64,000 nucleotides of DNA from Bufo bufo (taxonomy: Eukaryota > Chordata > Amphibia > Anura > Bufonidae): NCBI RefSeq assembly GCF_905171765.1, contig NC_053391.1, positions 110,892,644 through 110,956,643 of the forward strand, in the 5' to 3' direction. Shown here in pieces: positions 1 to 10,955 of this stretch. Made by a program: the position numbers and the translations under genes. Within the stretch, counting starts at the first letter, position 1, and each line of letters starts with the position of its first letter. Below the pieces are notes generated by a model that did not search any database, was not told where the DNA came from, and was given only the letters and a program-made list of their open reading frames with translations.

Positions 1-230
1 CAGATACGAAAGTTACTGATACCCGGGAGACAGACGTAACCCTAGCAGAGTGGCCCGGCCCAGTGGGAGACCAGAACCCGGGGAACCTGAGTCCAAAAGG
101 CCAGCGGTAGGGTTAACCGCTACTTCGGGGGAAGAGGGGGACACAACCCCGCTAAGTGTGATGGTGGGAGACGTAGAGGACTTGCCGCCGGGTCCGGAGT
201 TGGCAGACCTCAAGGTCTCTGGAGATAATT

Positions 231-2880
231 TTGGTACAGCACGAGGACCCGACTCTATCCCGAGCCTGGAAGAATGTGGTAGTAGTTGAGGGTGAGCCAC
301 AACAACCGGGGGCCGAGTCTATGTTCCCCCGTTTTGTGGTTCAACAGGAGATGCTGTACCGGGAAAATCAACTGCGGGGTGAGCATATTGAACAGCTCGT
401 GGTGCCCAAGGTGTATCGCAAGCTCGTGTTGGAGTTAGCCCACCAACATATTCTTGGGGGACACCTGGGCCAGCAGTAAATGCAGGACCAGATTCTACAG
501 CAGTTCTACTGGCCCAGTGTGTTCAGAGAGGTGGAAGAGTATTGCAAGTTTTGCCCAGCCTTCCAGATAACCAGCCTGCAGCCACATTTCCGTAGTCCTC
601 TGGTCCCTCTCCCGATTATTGAGGTTCCATTCGAGCGGATCGCTATGGATCTCATAGGCCCAGTACCGAAGTCCGCTAGAGGGCACCAACACATCTTGGT
701 CATCCTCGACTACACCACTCGGTACCTGGAGGCTGTGCCACTGCATCATACATCAGCCAAACTCATAGTTAAGGAGTTAATGGAGATGTTTTCTTGAGTG
801 GGTCATGAGGGAACTCTGTAAGTTGCTCCACATAAAACAGGTACGGACGTCCGTGTATCTTCCGCAAATGGATGGCCTGGTAGAAAGGTTTAATCAAACA
901 TTTAAAAAAATGTTAAAACGAGCAAAGTCTAAGGATGGGAGGGACTGGGACCTTCTTCTGCTCTATCTCATGTTCGCAGTGCGAGAAGTGCCCCAGGCCT
1001 CTACTGGATTCTTGCCCTTCGAACTGCTATACGGAAGACACCCTCGCCAAAGAGGCGTGGGAACACCAACCCACACCGTGGGTTGTTGAGTACGTCACCC
1101 AGATGCCAGGATGGATGGAAACAGTGTTACCTCTGGTCAGGGAGCATATGGAGGCAGCACAGCAAGCCCAGAGTAGGGTCTATATTCGGCAGGCTCGGGT
1201 CTGGAACTTTAAACCGGGTGATCGGGTGTTGTTTCTGTTACCGACTGTAGACAGTAAGTTCCTAGCTAGTTGGCAGGGCCTCTACGAGGTACTTGAAAAA
1301 ATTGGAGAGGTAGATTACAAGGTACACCAGCCAGGGAGGCAAAAGCTGGAGCAGGTGTACCATGTGAATCTGCTCAAACCATGGAAAGATAGGGAAACCT
1401 GTACGGAAGACAGCCCACGACCAGGGTTCTTAGGGGAAGTGGTTTCTGCCCCTCTGTCTGTAGCAAGGGAAGCAGCTGCCACAGTGAGAATTGCTGACAG
1501 CCTCTCCTCTAAAAAGGTTCAGGAAGCCAGGGAGTTCATTAGTCGGAAGACGGATGTGTTCTCGGACCTCCCTGGACACACGTCCATAATCTGGCATGAC
1601 ATTATCACTGAGCCTCAGGCAAAAGTCCGGTTAAAACCGTACCGGGTACCCGAGGCTCGGCGACAAGCCATCCCGGACGAAGTGCAGCTAATGCTCCAGC
1701 TAGGTGTCATCGAAGAATCAAAAAGTAAATGGGCCAGTCCGATAGTCTTAATACCCAAGCCGGATGGGACATTGCGGTTCTGTAACGACTTCCGCAAACT
1801 GAATGAGGTGTCCAAGTTTGACGCATATCCCATGCCCCGAGTAGATGAGCTTATTGAGAAGTTAGGCCGAACCCGGTATTTTTCTGTGTTGGACCTTACC
1901 AAAGGGTACTGGCAGGTACCCTTGATGGAGGCTGCCAAGAAAAAAACGGCTTTCATCACACCAGAGGGGCTGTATCAGTACAAGGTATTACCTTTTGGTC
2001 TACATGGCGCTCCCTCAACGTTCTAAAGGCTAATGCACGTTGTACTACGCCCACATCATCGGCGCGCTTCGGTTACCTGAACGATATCGTTATCCATAGC
2101 ACCGACTGGGAAAGTCACCTATCTAAAGTACAGGCTGTAGTGGACTCCCTTAGTAAGACTGGCTTAACCGCTAACCCAAAAAAGTGCGCGATTGGGTTAA
2201 AAGAGACCAAGTACCTGGGGTATGTAATTGGGCGCGGAATGATCAAACCTCAGGTGAACAAAATTGAGGCAATTCGGAATTGGCCCCAACCTGTCACTAC
2301 TCGGCAAGTAAAGTCGTTCCTGGGTATGGTGGGGTACTATATGAGGTTTGTCCCCAATTCTGCTACAGTCCCTGCACCATTGACAGGCCTTTTGAAGGGA
2401 GGCAAGTCAGTGACGGATCAGTGGAATGAACAGGCGGAAAAGGATTTCTCCACTTAGAAGTCCGCCCTATGTGGGTCCACGATATTGGTGACACCTGACT
2501 TCAAGAGGGAATTTGTGGTACAGACCGATGCCTCTGAAGTAGGCCTCGGAGCTGTACTCTCTCAGGACATCAATGGGGAGGAACATCCTGTTGTTTTCCT
2601 GAGCCGAAAGCTTACCCCAGCCGAGACTAGGTACAGTATAGTGGAGAGAGAGTGCCTGGCCATCAAATAGGCACTCGAGTCTCTCCGCTATTATCTGTTG
2701 GGGAGAAAGTTCCGTCTGTGACCGACCACTCCCCTCTCAAGTGGATGAGCCAAGCCAAAGAGAGGAATGCCCGGGTCACCAGATGGTTCTTGTCATTACA
2801 TAACTTCAAGTTCTCAGTGGAACACAGGGCAAGCTGCTTACAGGGAAACGCGGATGCCCTGTCCCAGGTACACTGTCTGG
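231..2880 (+). pseudogene. Gmr1-type pol: integrase, then RT and RNase H, broken
   Basis: Integrase pieces: an HHCC-type zinc finger at about 430-570 (HQHILGGH, then CKFC), the DLIGPVP core block at about 646-670, and VERFNQTFKKML at about 880-920. A GPY/F-like module (FKPGDRVLFLLP) lies at about 1200-1390. RT follows: PIVLIPKPDGTLRFCNDFRKL at about 1740-1800, LDLTKGYWQVPL, then LPFGLHGAPSTF. RNase H shows VQTDASEVGLGAVLSQ at about 2515-2565. One open frame (935-2026) links the integrase C-terminus to RT, so the order is not made by two adjacent elements. Breaks seen: TAA at 477-479, TGA near 795, frame changes near 800 and 1000-1090, TAA near 2025, TAG near 2456, TAG near 2668. The RT catalytic box reads YLND rather than YLDD (about 2069-2080). 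Not functional. Confidence 0.85.
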
Positions 2881-2920
2881 CAAGTGTTCACCCCCTCAGG
2901 GTTGAACAAAGGGGGAGGTA

Positions 2921-3959
2921 TGTAGGAAGGCGCAAGGGACCGTCATTGACGGAAGGTATGTGTCACCGAGATTCCTGGCCTCGGTGAGGTAAGAGCCGGT
3001 AATTTCATGTGTCAGCGGCAGCTAGTGCTGGCTGACATGGTTTTGCTATTTAGTATGGCTGTAAAGCCGATCCGGGCCTCCTCTTACTGGGAGCAGCCAA
3101 AGTGTAGGGTCGGTGGCTTCTCCCCATGTTCCAGGCCGGGTCTTGGTTTGGGCTATAAAACACGGGCAGCACTGTCAGGTGGTGAGAATTTACTCCTCTC
3201 TGACAGTGAAGCTCTGTCAGTCTCTGTGTTGGGACCTGGAAGTTTGGGCCTGGGTAAAGGCCTGCTACCTTCTTGGCGTGAGAGCAGGCGGTTTCTGCTA
3301 AGTCCAAGGACTTCTGCATTGCTGCATGGTGTGAACAAACACCAGACTCTGCGGGGATCCAACTCACCCTGGCCACAGCCTTTTCATTCCCCTACCCTCT
3401 GGTAGGCATCTTAGAGCCCTACATGCCTGCACCACTAGGCTGAAGAACAGCTTTTACCCCAAAACAATCAGTCTCATAAATGCTCAGAGATTATGAAACT
3501 ACCACAGACTGAAAGTGACTGCTGCATTCATGAACCCATGATGATCTCTTGTCTGCAGTGGTGTCTGAATCAGTGTGTATATATACACTCATAAGCACTT
3601 CCTACCTTGCTCTTGCTATATATATGCTGTGAACTGTGAATAGTAATGTTTTCTAGTGCAATGTTTTTTTTTTTTTTTTCTAGTGTAATGCTTTAGTTTA
3701 AATGTCAGTTCTTGTTCCTCTGTCCATGGCATCTAGGATTGCTCCAAACAACATTTCATTGTATTGTACATTGTATTATATTGTATTGTACAGTGACAAT
3801 AAAGGCATCTTATCTTATCTTATGACTGTTTTCCTTGCAACTGAATTTTTGTTTTGCTTATCCTTATGTGTGAATAAAAACCGAACTGTTTAAGTTAAAG
3901 ACGTTGTTGTTGCCTCTATACTGCTTCCGCAAGGCTGTCTTCCAGAGAAAATCCCCACA
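2921..3959 (+). repeat. 3' LTR of the Gmr1-like element, split by a LINE
   Basis: The LTR begins TGTAGG directly after the polypurine tract. A TATA-like box (GCTATAAAA) sits at about 3151-3159. After the LINE fragment the sequence continues with an AATAAA polyadenylation signal at about 3873-3878 and ends at about CCCCACA (3959). The TG...CA ends and the signal order fit an LTR. The right end is inferred because the second LTR is outside the window. Confidence 0.6.
3387..3822 (+). mobile_element. LINE 3' end, 5'-truncated, inserted in the LTR
   Basis: Translation of about 3388-3480 gives a LINE C-terminal block (LPSGRHLRAL, then TTRLKNSFYPKT) of the type found in jockey/CR1/L2/Rex1-group elements. 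A 3' untranslated stretch with a poly-T run (3666-3680) follows, and the copy ends in ATCTT repeats after ACAATAAAGGC (about 3795-3822). A microsatellite tail at the 3' end and loss of the 5' part are typical of target-primed insertion. LTR-like sequence resumes straight after the tail. Confidence 0.7.
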
Positions 3960-4478
3960 GCATATAGGCCTCTTAAATTTTCAAAAAGTAGCACTTATAT
4001 CCCCTTTATTTGTTTTCAGTGGATATCTGTCACTCAGGACTGGCCTGAAGTCACACCGTAGGGTTTAATTTCTAACATTTCCTTGCCTGTGGAGGTATAA
4101 AAAAGGATTATCTTCCATTGTATAGCACAGTGTTCCTATATCTACTCTTGCCAAGATGTGTAGTGAATTGGATACAATTTAATGTTCAAGTTTACTATTT
4201 GTTAAAGTGCATTTGAATGGTGTCTCTTTTTTTTCAATGTTTCCCTTGTATAAGCAATGTGCACAGGATTAAAAAAGAAGAGGTTGGGGAACCCTCATAG
4301 GTCATTTTTTCATGGGCCACGGATATTACCCTACAACATAGTCAGCCACACAAGAAAGTAAAAGAACAGGAATGACAGTAGTCTGTGAAGGTTCTCAGGT
4401 CATGGTATATCAGTAGTCATAAGTCAAAGCAACTGGGCTTGTTGTATTGTTTTCTTCAAGACATTTAGCTAGTTATCC
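3960..4478. other. Intergenic or intron sequence, nothing recognised
   Basis: AT-rich sequence without long open frames, terminal repeats or recognisable element ends. Confidence 0.5.
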
Positions 4479-4971
4479 GACTGGCTTTCTCAATTAGAAT
4501 GGCTTGTAGGAGAATTCTCCTGATTAAATACTGTTATGTGATTTATGGAGGTGAAGTGGTGATTGAATTTGCCTGACTGAAGCTATTAGGTGTGGTTAAA
4601 CTGCCTCAGGAGAGTGATTAGAGCCCCATTGTAAGGTGTATACCGACAGTTTAAGGACAAAGGATACTCGTTTGATGACAGCTAAGTCTGTATCTTAGAC
4701 ACAGAGGAGGACTGGTTCAACAGTGGTGTAAAAGAAGCTATTTAGTTTAAGTTGGAGAAAGTAAGCTTGAATAGAGGTGGCGGGTTATGACATCTATTGT
4801 CTGCCACTTACAATGTGGGTCTAACACCTCTCCCATGGCAGTTTTACCACACTTAATAGCTTCAGTCATGGAAATGCAATCAACACCTTACCTCCATGAC
4901 TGGATCACAAGTCACCAGTATTTAATTCAGGAGAATTCTCATATCAGCCATTCTAAATAAGAAAGCCAGTC
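4479..4971. mobile_element. Long imperfect palindrome, MITE-like foldback
   Basis: The left arm starts GACTGGCTTTCTCAATTAG and the right arm ends in its approximate complement (CTAAATAAGAAAGCCAGTC). The match continues inward for about 170 bp per arm, including GGAGAATTCTCCTG, TGACTGAAGCTATTA and a block around GGTGTTAGACCC. There is no coding frame. This is the form of a non-autonomous foldback DNA transposon; the superfamily is not identified. Confidence 0.65.
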
Positions 4972-5133
4972 AATGAATAGCGAAACACACACAAGTCCAG
5001 CTGCTCTGAATTATTACTACTAAATGACAATAATCTCTAGAGCCAACCCGAACCAAATTACTTCCTCTATTCTGGACCTCCAAGGAAATATTTTCTCTCT
5101 ATCCCACAAAATGAAGACTCTCTGCTGAATTCT

Positions 5134-5631
5134 TTAAAAGGAACCTGTCACCTGTAGCATGGTGCAGTGACATACCCGCTGATTCCAGTGGTCTGTCATG
5201 TCTGGACTGCAGTCAGTACTTTTAGAGTATTGGCATGCCCAAACCTTGCAGTGCATGCCAGCGATGCGAGGGAGATGAGTCCGATGACATTCACTGTCCC
5301 TGCCCTCCCCATCTGCAAATGATGGCAGGTTTCTTTCTTGTTGTGTATAGGAAAAAAACCTGTCCATCATCGATCAGAGGCAGGGGAGGGCAGGGACAGC
5401 GGGCCTCATGGAATTCATATCCCTCACAGTGCTGGCGTGTGCTTATGTATTGTAGCATGTCAGTACTCTAAAAGTACTGACTGCCAGCCCAGAAGTACTG
5501 AAATCAGCAGCTCTGTCACTAGGTCCCCATTTAATCTTATTTACTCTATAATGGAAAGCACCAACAGAAAAACAAAAACTGGGGACTGGCGTGTCCATCT
5601 TCCACCCCAACAGATGACAGGTTCTTTTTAA
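5134..5631. mobile_element. MITE with AACCTGTCA termini
   Basis: The ends are inverted copies: TTAAAAGGAACCTGTCACCTG on the left and the near-complement CAGATGACAGGTTCTTTTTAA on the right. The interior has further inverted segments, such as AGTACTTTTAGAGTATTGGCATG against CATGTCAGTACTCTAAAAGTACT. Similar termini occur at 38439-39216 and 51581-52006, so this looks like one dispersed family. Confidence 0.7.
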
Positions 5632-5802
5632 GTCAGTTTATGGAAGCTGTGACTCCATTAGTACCTTGCTACCTTGTTTTTATCAAAAGAGATTGAAGTG
5701 GCTACAGGTGTCATTTTTATGAAGGATCATACAAGGGATACCTGGCCCATCAAAATCAGTTACAGAGTTTTAATATTTGCCTATAATGACTTCTTTGAGC
5801 TA

Positions 5803-6181
5803 AAAAGTTATCTCCTATCTACAAGATAGGGGATAATTGTTGGATCTTGGGTTCTGACCACTGGAACCCCCACCAATCCTGAAAAAAGAGGTCTTGTAAC
5901 CCCATCTGAATGTTGTGGCAGGTTGGACATGCACGCAGCTGCCCCCTCCAGTTCTGTGCTCATCCAGGTCCAGCAGTCCCATAAAGAATGAATGGAACGG
6001 TAGCAAGCATGCTTGACCAACCACTCCATTCAGATGAGGGAATGGGACAGTCCATTCTTGGGATCAGTGGGGATCTCTGTGTTTGGACCCCACCAATCTA
6101 ACAGCTGGACTCCCACCAATCTAACAGCTGGACTCCCACCAATCGAACAGTTAATTTATCCTAACCAGAATACCCTTTTAA
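5803..6181. mobile_element. MITE fragment, 'ATAGGGGATAA' family
   Basis: The left part carries TATCTCCTATCTACAAGATA then GGGGATAATTGTTGGATC. The right part ends CAGAATACCCTTTTAA. The same family is recognisable at 13017-13293, which ends GGAATACCCCTTTAA. The left terminal repeat seems lost. The interior holds two to three copies of a short direct repeat (CCCACCAATCTAACAGCTGGACT, about 6090-6140). Confidence 0.5.
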
Positions 6182-6538
6182 TCCAATGCAAGGAGAGCTC
6201 CCTTCGATTCTTAATAAAAGTAGCCTCCAGAGTGGGCTTTAGGTTTTCCGTACTCTGTAGCTTCTGGGGGTCCCTGAACCTTATATTGTTTATATATCAT
6301 ATGTTGTCTAAATCCACAAGATGGCAATTAGCATGGCATAAGACTGCTGCTTATGACAAAGCATTTGTTTGGACATGAGAAATGTATTGGTGAGCGTTAT
6401 TATGTGCCTCCTCCAAAGACTCTGGTCTATTAGCCATCGATTTGAGATCATGACAGACTGGTTCAATTTCTACCTGGCAAGGCTATTTTACTTCAGAAAT
6501 AAATGCCCTAAAATCCTGCTGAGTAATAGATGTTTTAT
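6182..6538. other. Nothing recognised
   Basis: No open frame with known motifs and no clear repeat structure. Confidence 0.5.
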
Positions 6539-6726
6539 ACCAGGGTTCCTTAACTCCAGTCCTCAGGGCCCACCTGCCGGTCATGTTTTCAGGATTTCCT
6601 TAGTATTGAGCAGGTGATATTATTAGTATCAGTGCATCAGGATTTACAACAGGTATATATTCTATGGGATATTCTCAAATCATGAGACGTAGGTGGGCCC
6701 TGAGGACTGGAGTTGGGGAACACTGT
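6539..6726. mobile_element. Short MITE with 35-bp terminal inverted repeats
   Basis: Left end: GGGTTCCTTAACTCCAGTCC followed by TCAGGGCCCACCT. Right end: AGGTGGGCCCTGAGGACTGG followed by AGTTGGGGAACAC. These are inverted copies over about 35 bp, with a 115-bp non-coding centre. This is a small DNA transposon of a kind common in fish and amphibian genomes; family not assigned. Confidence 0.75.
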
Positions 6727-7539
6727 TTTATGCAATATTGTCACGAGGTGGTGCAGCAGCTGAGGAGAACTCAGAAGAACTGTTTCAGGAGTCTTTGAAC
6801 TCAGCTACGTTAGACAAGAAGGGGATTGCACCCAGAGTGTGCTCTGGTTGGTCTGCTCATGTGGCTTGCTTGGGTCTGGTTTTGTCTGAAACTGGATTTC
6901 ATGCCTGGGTTAATATATTTTTCTGCTCATTCCTCTGTTACAGCCTCCAGACAGCTTACATCCGGCAGCTGGCTAAATGTTCCAAATGCAACTTTAGGGG
7001 ACATTTAGGTTTGAAGTGAGGTGAATTGTAGATTTGGACATAGTGTCTATTTGGGAAATATAAATGACAAGCTTGCACCCTTATTAGAAATATAAATGAC
7101 ATAGCACGCAGCCTTATTAGAAAAGCAGCAGGGACAGAGCCTGTGATAAAAATACCAAAAGTTGTAGTAAAGGAGAAATAAATATAATTGTCATTCAGGT
7201 GGCGACAGAATTGTTTTATACAAACACCCTCTGAGGAATCATGCTCCAATATGTTTTTCTTGATCTAAATAACTTCTAGAAGAACCAAGTCAGCATATTT
7301 CCTCAGTTAATTAGGCTACTACTGAATTGAAATAAGTCCCCTGCTCCCTTCCATTTTTAATTGTATTTCATTGCCAACGTTATATTGGCCCTGGGTGGCA
7401 CCATTTTGCTACACGATGTAATTAATCATGCTGGGTTTATGAAAATGTATCTGGTACTAACATTTTTAAATGGGAATTTAGCCAGATTTATATTCCCTAC
7501 CATTGCAGATCACTATTTCATTTGCTACCCAATGTTATT
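6727..7539. other. Nothing recognised except a short tandem duplication
   Basis: About 7047-7125 contains two copies of a roughly 38-bp unit built on GAAATATAAATGACA and CCTTATTAGAAA. Otherwise there is no gene, RNA or element signature. Confidence 0.5.
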
Positions 7540-8717
7540 ACCGTATTTTTTGCCCCATAAGACGAAGTTTTTTCCCCCCAGAAGTGGGGGAAAAGTGTCC
7601 CTGCGTCTTATGGGGCGAATGCTGGCAATTTACATCGCAGTCTGTGATGCTGCAGCATCGCAGACTGCGATGTATTAGTGAGGAGGGAGGAGGGACTGTA
7701 GTAGGCGGGGAGAGCGGCGGGGCAGTGCAGGCACTGTACTCTGGCCCCGCAGCTCAGTACGTACTGTATTATACGTAGTGTTAATCATCATATCTAAACT
7801 GAATAATGATGCGCTCCCCCTGCTCCCCATGTGTACCATACTTACCGGTACACATGTCACGCTCCTGTAGTAAGCACTAGCAGCTAGCAGGCAGGCCGGG
7901 CGGCTGTAACTCACTGAGGTCACGTGCCTGCTCGGTCTTCTTTATGAATGAAGCAGGCGGAGCAGGTACGTGACCTCAGTGAGTTAAGGCCGCCCAGCCT
8001 GCCTGCTAGCTGCTAGTGCTTACTACAGGAGCGTGACATGTGTACCGGTAAGTACTGTACACATGGGGTGCAGGGGGAGCGCATCATTATTCAGTTTAGG
8101 TATGATGATTAACACTACGTATAATACAGTACATACTGAGCGGCGGGGCCAGAGTACAGTGCCTGCACTGCCCCGCCGCTTTCCCCACCTACTACAGCCC
8201 CTCCCTAGGAATCTGTGGATGGGATAATGATGGGGTGGGGGTCTGTGGATGGCATTATGATGGGGGGATCTGTGGATGGGACTGTTATGGGGGGATCTGT
8301 GGATGACACATATAGCAGTGTCATCCACAGATCCACCACCCCATAACAGTGCCATCCACAGATCCCCCCATCATAATGCCATCCACAGATCCTCCCCACC
8401 ATCATAATGCCATCCACAGATCCCCCCACCATCATAATGCCATCCACAGACCCCCCATCATAATGCCATCCACAGCTCCCCCCATAACAGTGCCATCCAC
8501 AGATCCCCCACATAACAGTGCCATCCACAAATCCCCCACCCCATAACAGTGCATCATCCACAGATCCCCCATAATAGTGTCATGCACAGACCGCCATTAG
8601 TTCAAACCCACCAAAAGCACAACTTTCGGTTAAAAATATATTTTTTCTTATTTTCCTCCTCAAAAACCTAGGTGCGTCTTATGGGCCAGGTGCGTCTTAT
8701 AGGGCGAAAAATACGGT
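7540..8717. mobile_element. Foldback element with ACCGTATTTTT termini and a minisatellite
   Basis: The left terminus is ACCGTATTTTTTGCCCCATA followed by AGACG. The right terminus is its inverted near-copy, ending CGAAAAATACGGT. The centre (about 7700-8200) is a long palindrome with arms of about 240 bp; TACTACAGGAGCGTGACATG pairs with CATGTCACGCTCCTGTAGTA. A tandem array follows (8208-8600). There is no coding capacity. A related element lies at 57583-58640 and a fragment at 48640-48937. Confidence 0.75.
8208..8600. repeat. Minisatellite, CCATCCACAGATCCCCCC unit, in opposed orientations
   Basis: A unit of roughly 24-30 bp built on ATCCACAGATCCCCCCATAA is repeated. It runs in one orientation at 8208-8310 (GGATCTGTGGATGG) and in the other from about 8318 to 8600. 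The array therefore folds back on itself around 8310. Copies differ by small insertions and substitutions. The open frames across it are by-products of the unit. Confidence 0.8.
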
Positions 8718-9404
8718 AAATTTCATGAAAAAAAAATTCAGTTTGGAGCACAACCATGTCATGATTAGGGGTCATTCCTGTTGGACCTGAAACGCGTAGA
8801 CGTTGTGTTCACACTGGATTTTTACTGGCATTAAGTAGTAAAAGCTGTTGTGATATTTTTGGAAGCTGGACCTGTTTTTCCTCTTTCTGCATTTGAACTT
8901 TTGTGGTGTTCCCAGCACCGTCCGTGCTTCTTAAATTTCATAGTTTTCCCAAAAATTGTGTACACCTACAACAACGTATGTAACAAAAAGTGAAAGGTTT
9001 GTCCGAATACAGATCGTATTTAACCCTATTCCTTAAACAGTAAAGCTTCCATATCTTACGGATATCAGATGACCATTTTCTGAATGACCTGTTGTTCACA
9101 GTTGATTTCTGAAGGTTTATATCTTTAATGTCAAAAGCCACAAGTGAAAATGGCAAATTGCTGATTAATGTTGATCTCTGGCCGGGTCTGAGCTTTCATT
9201 GATGAATTTAGATCTGTCTTTTAATGATAATGACTTTACCACAAGTATCTGCCTTCATTTCGTATTTGTCATGCTTGCTTGGTCATATCCCAACAAGGCA
9301 CCGAAGGTCAGCAGTAAATGGTCTAAATTGACCATTTTGTCCATCTAAAATCTCTAGTGTATAGCCCGCTTTACTTGAAGCTGGGATCACATGCCAACAA
9401 TATA
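8718..9404. other. No gene; contains a GAAACGCGTAGACG repeat end
   Basis: About 8780-8900 (GGACCTGAAACGCGTAGACG) resembles repeat ends near 46700 and 50600 in this window. The rest shows nothing recognisable. Confidence 0.4.
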
Positions 9405-10950
9405 CAGTGAGGAACAGAAGTATTTGAACACCCTGCGATTTTGCAAGTTCTCCCACTTGGAAATCATGGAGGGGTCTGAAATTCACATTGTAGGTGCATT
9501 CCCACTCTGAGAGACAGAATGTGAAAAAAAAAAAATCTGGAAATCACAATATATGATTTTTAAAGAATTTATTTGTCTTGCACTGCTGAACATATTTTAA
9601 CACCTGAGATACAGCAAGAATTCTGGCTCCAAAAGACCTGTTACTGTGCCTTTAAAAAGTCCACCTCTACTCCACTCATTAATCTAACTTAGTAGCACCT
9701 GTCTGAGCTCTTTAAAGACACCTGTCCACCCCACAGTCAGTCAAACGCCAACTACTACCATGGGCAAGACCAAAGAGCTGTCAAAAGACACCAGTGACAA
9801 AATTGTGGACCTCCACAAGGCTGGAAAGGGCTACGGGGCAATTGCCAAGCAGCTTGGTGAAAATAGATCAACTGTTGGAGCAATTATTAGAAAATGGATG
9901 AGGCTAAAGACGACTGTCAGTCTCCCTCTGACTGGGGCTCCATGCAAGATCTCACCTCGTGGGGTATCACTGATGATAAGAAAGGTGAGGAATCAGCCCA
10001 GAACTACATGGAAGGAGCTGGTCAATGACATGAAGAGAGCTGGGTAGAACACTACGCCGTCATGGTTTCAAATCATGCATTGCACGGAAGGTTCCCCTGC
10101 TCAAATCATCACATGTCCAGGCCCTTCTGAAGTTTGCCAATGACCATCTGGATGCTCCAGAGGAGGCATGGGAGAAAGTCATGTGGTCAGATGAGACCAA
10201 AGTAGACCTTATTGGTCTAAACTTCACTCGTCGTGTTTGGAGGAAAAAGAAGGATGCGTTGCATCCCAAGAACACCATCCCTACTGTGAAGCATGGGGGT
10301 GGTAACATCATGCTTTGGGGGTGCTTTTCTGAGAAGGGGACAGGACGACTGCACTGTATTAAGGAGAGGATGAATGGGGCCATATATTGTGAGATTTTGA
10401 GCAACAACCTCCTTCCCTCAGTCAGAGCACTGAAGATGGGTCGTGGCTGGGTCTTTCAACATGACAATGACCCGAAGCACACAGCCAGGATAACCAAGGA
10501 GTGGCTCCATAAGAAGTATATCAAGGTTCTGGAGTGGCCTAGCCAGTCTCCAGACCTAAATCCAATAGAACATCTTTGGAGGGAGCTGAAACTCAGTGTT
10601 GCTCAGCGACAGCCCCGAAACCTGACAGATCTAGAGGAGATCTGTGTGGAGGAGTGGGCCAAAATTCCTGTTGCAGTGTGTGCAAACCTGGTCAAGAACT
10701 AACTCTGTAATTGCAACAAAGGCTTTGGTACCAAATATTAACACAGATTTTCTCAAATACTTATGTTCAGCAGTGCAAGACAAATAAATTCTTTAAAAAT
10801 CATACAATGTGATTTCCTGATTTAATTTTTTTTATTCTGTCTCTCAGAGTGGGAATGCACCTAACAATGTGAATTTCAGACCCCTCCATGATTTCTAAGT
10901 GGGATAACTTGCAAAATCACAGGGTGTTCAAATACTTCTGTTCCTCACAG
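9405..10950 (+). mobile_element. Tc1-like DNA transposon with about 200-bp inverted termini
   Basis: Starts CAGTGAGGAACAGAAGTATT after a TA at 9403-9404 and ends CTTCTGTTCCTCACAG before TA at 10951. Inverted termini extend about 200 bp inward (CATGGAGGGGTCTGAAATTC against GAATTTCAGACCCCTCCATG). One transposase gene lies between them in the + direction. The TA flanks, CAGTG-type ends and DD34E transposase make this a Tc1-family element. The last two bases of the right end are mutated. Confidence 0.9.
9760..10702 (+). pseudogene. Tc1-like transposase, DD34E, one frameshift
   Basis: The N-terminal part (9760-10047) is a helix-turn-helix paired-like domain ([18 protein letters not shown], then GAIAKQLG). 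The catalytic part reads in another frame up to 10702: WSDETK (first Asp), [11 protein letters not shown] (second Asp) and [11 protein letters not shown] (Glu). There are 34 residues between the second Asp and the Glu, as usual for Tc1. The frame changes between about 10047 and 10181, after a TAG at 10045-10047. A cut-and-paste transposase acting on the flanking inverted termini; inactive as it stands. Confidence 0.9.
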
Positions 10951-10955
10951 TATCT

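Larger units (their letters stand above)
1..3959 (+). mobile_element. Ty3/gypsy retrotransposon, Gmr1-like, 5' end outside window
   Basis: A degraded LTR retrotransposon enters from the left edge. Domains read in the order integrase zinc finger, integrase core, GPY/F-like module, reverse transcriptase, RNase H. That order is Ty1/copia-like, but the RT and RNase H motifs are Ty3/gypsy-like; this combination is known for the Gmr1 group of deuterostome elements. A purine-rich tract (2908-2919) precedes the presumed 3' LTR, which starts TGTAGG at 2921. The LTR is split by a LINE fragment. Gag, protease and 5' LTR are not visible, so the target duplication cannot be checked. Confidence 0.85.

Noticed and set aside
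3418..3423. CCTACA as the right end of the Gmr1 LTR (inverted match to TGTAGG)
   Set aside because: It lies inside a LINE coding block that starts near 3388; LTR signals resume only after the LINE tail at 3822.
6693..7019. 108-codon open frame in non-repeat sequence
   Set aside because: It starts within the right end of a MITE, shows no domain, and has no splice-site support.
8205..8561. Open frames of 60-118 codons made of repeated short peptides, also at 58133-58673
   Set aside because: They follow from minisatellite units; all frames and both strands show similar repeats and no start or domain stands out.
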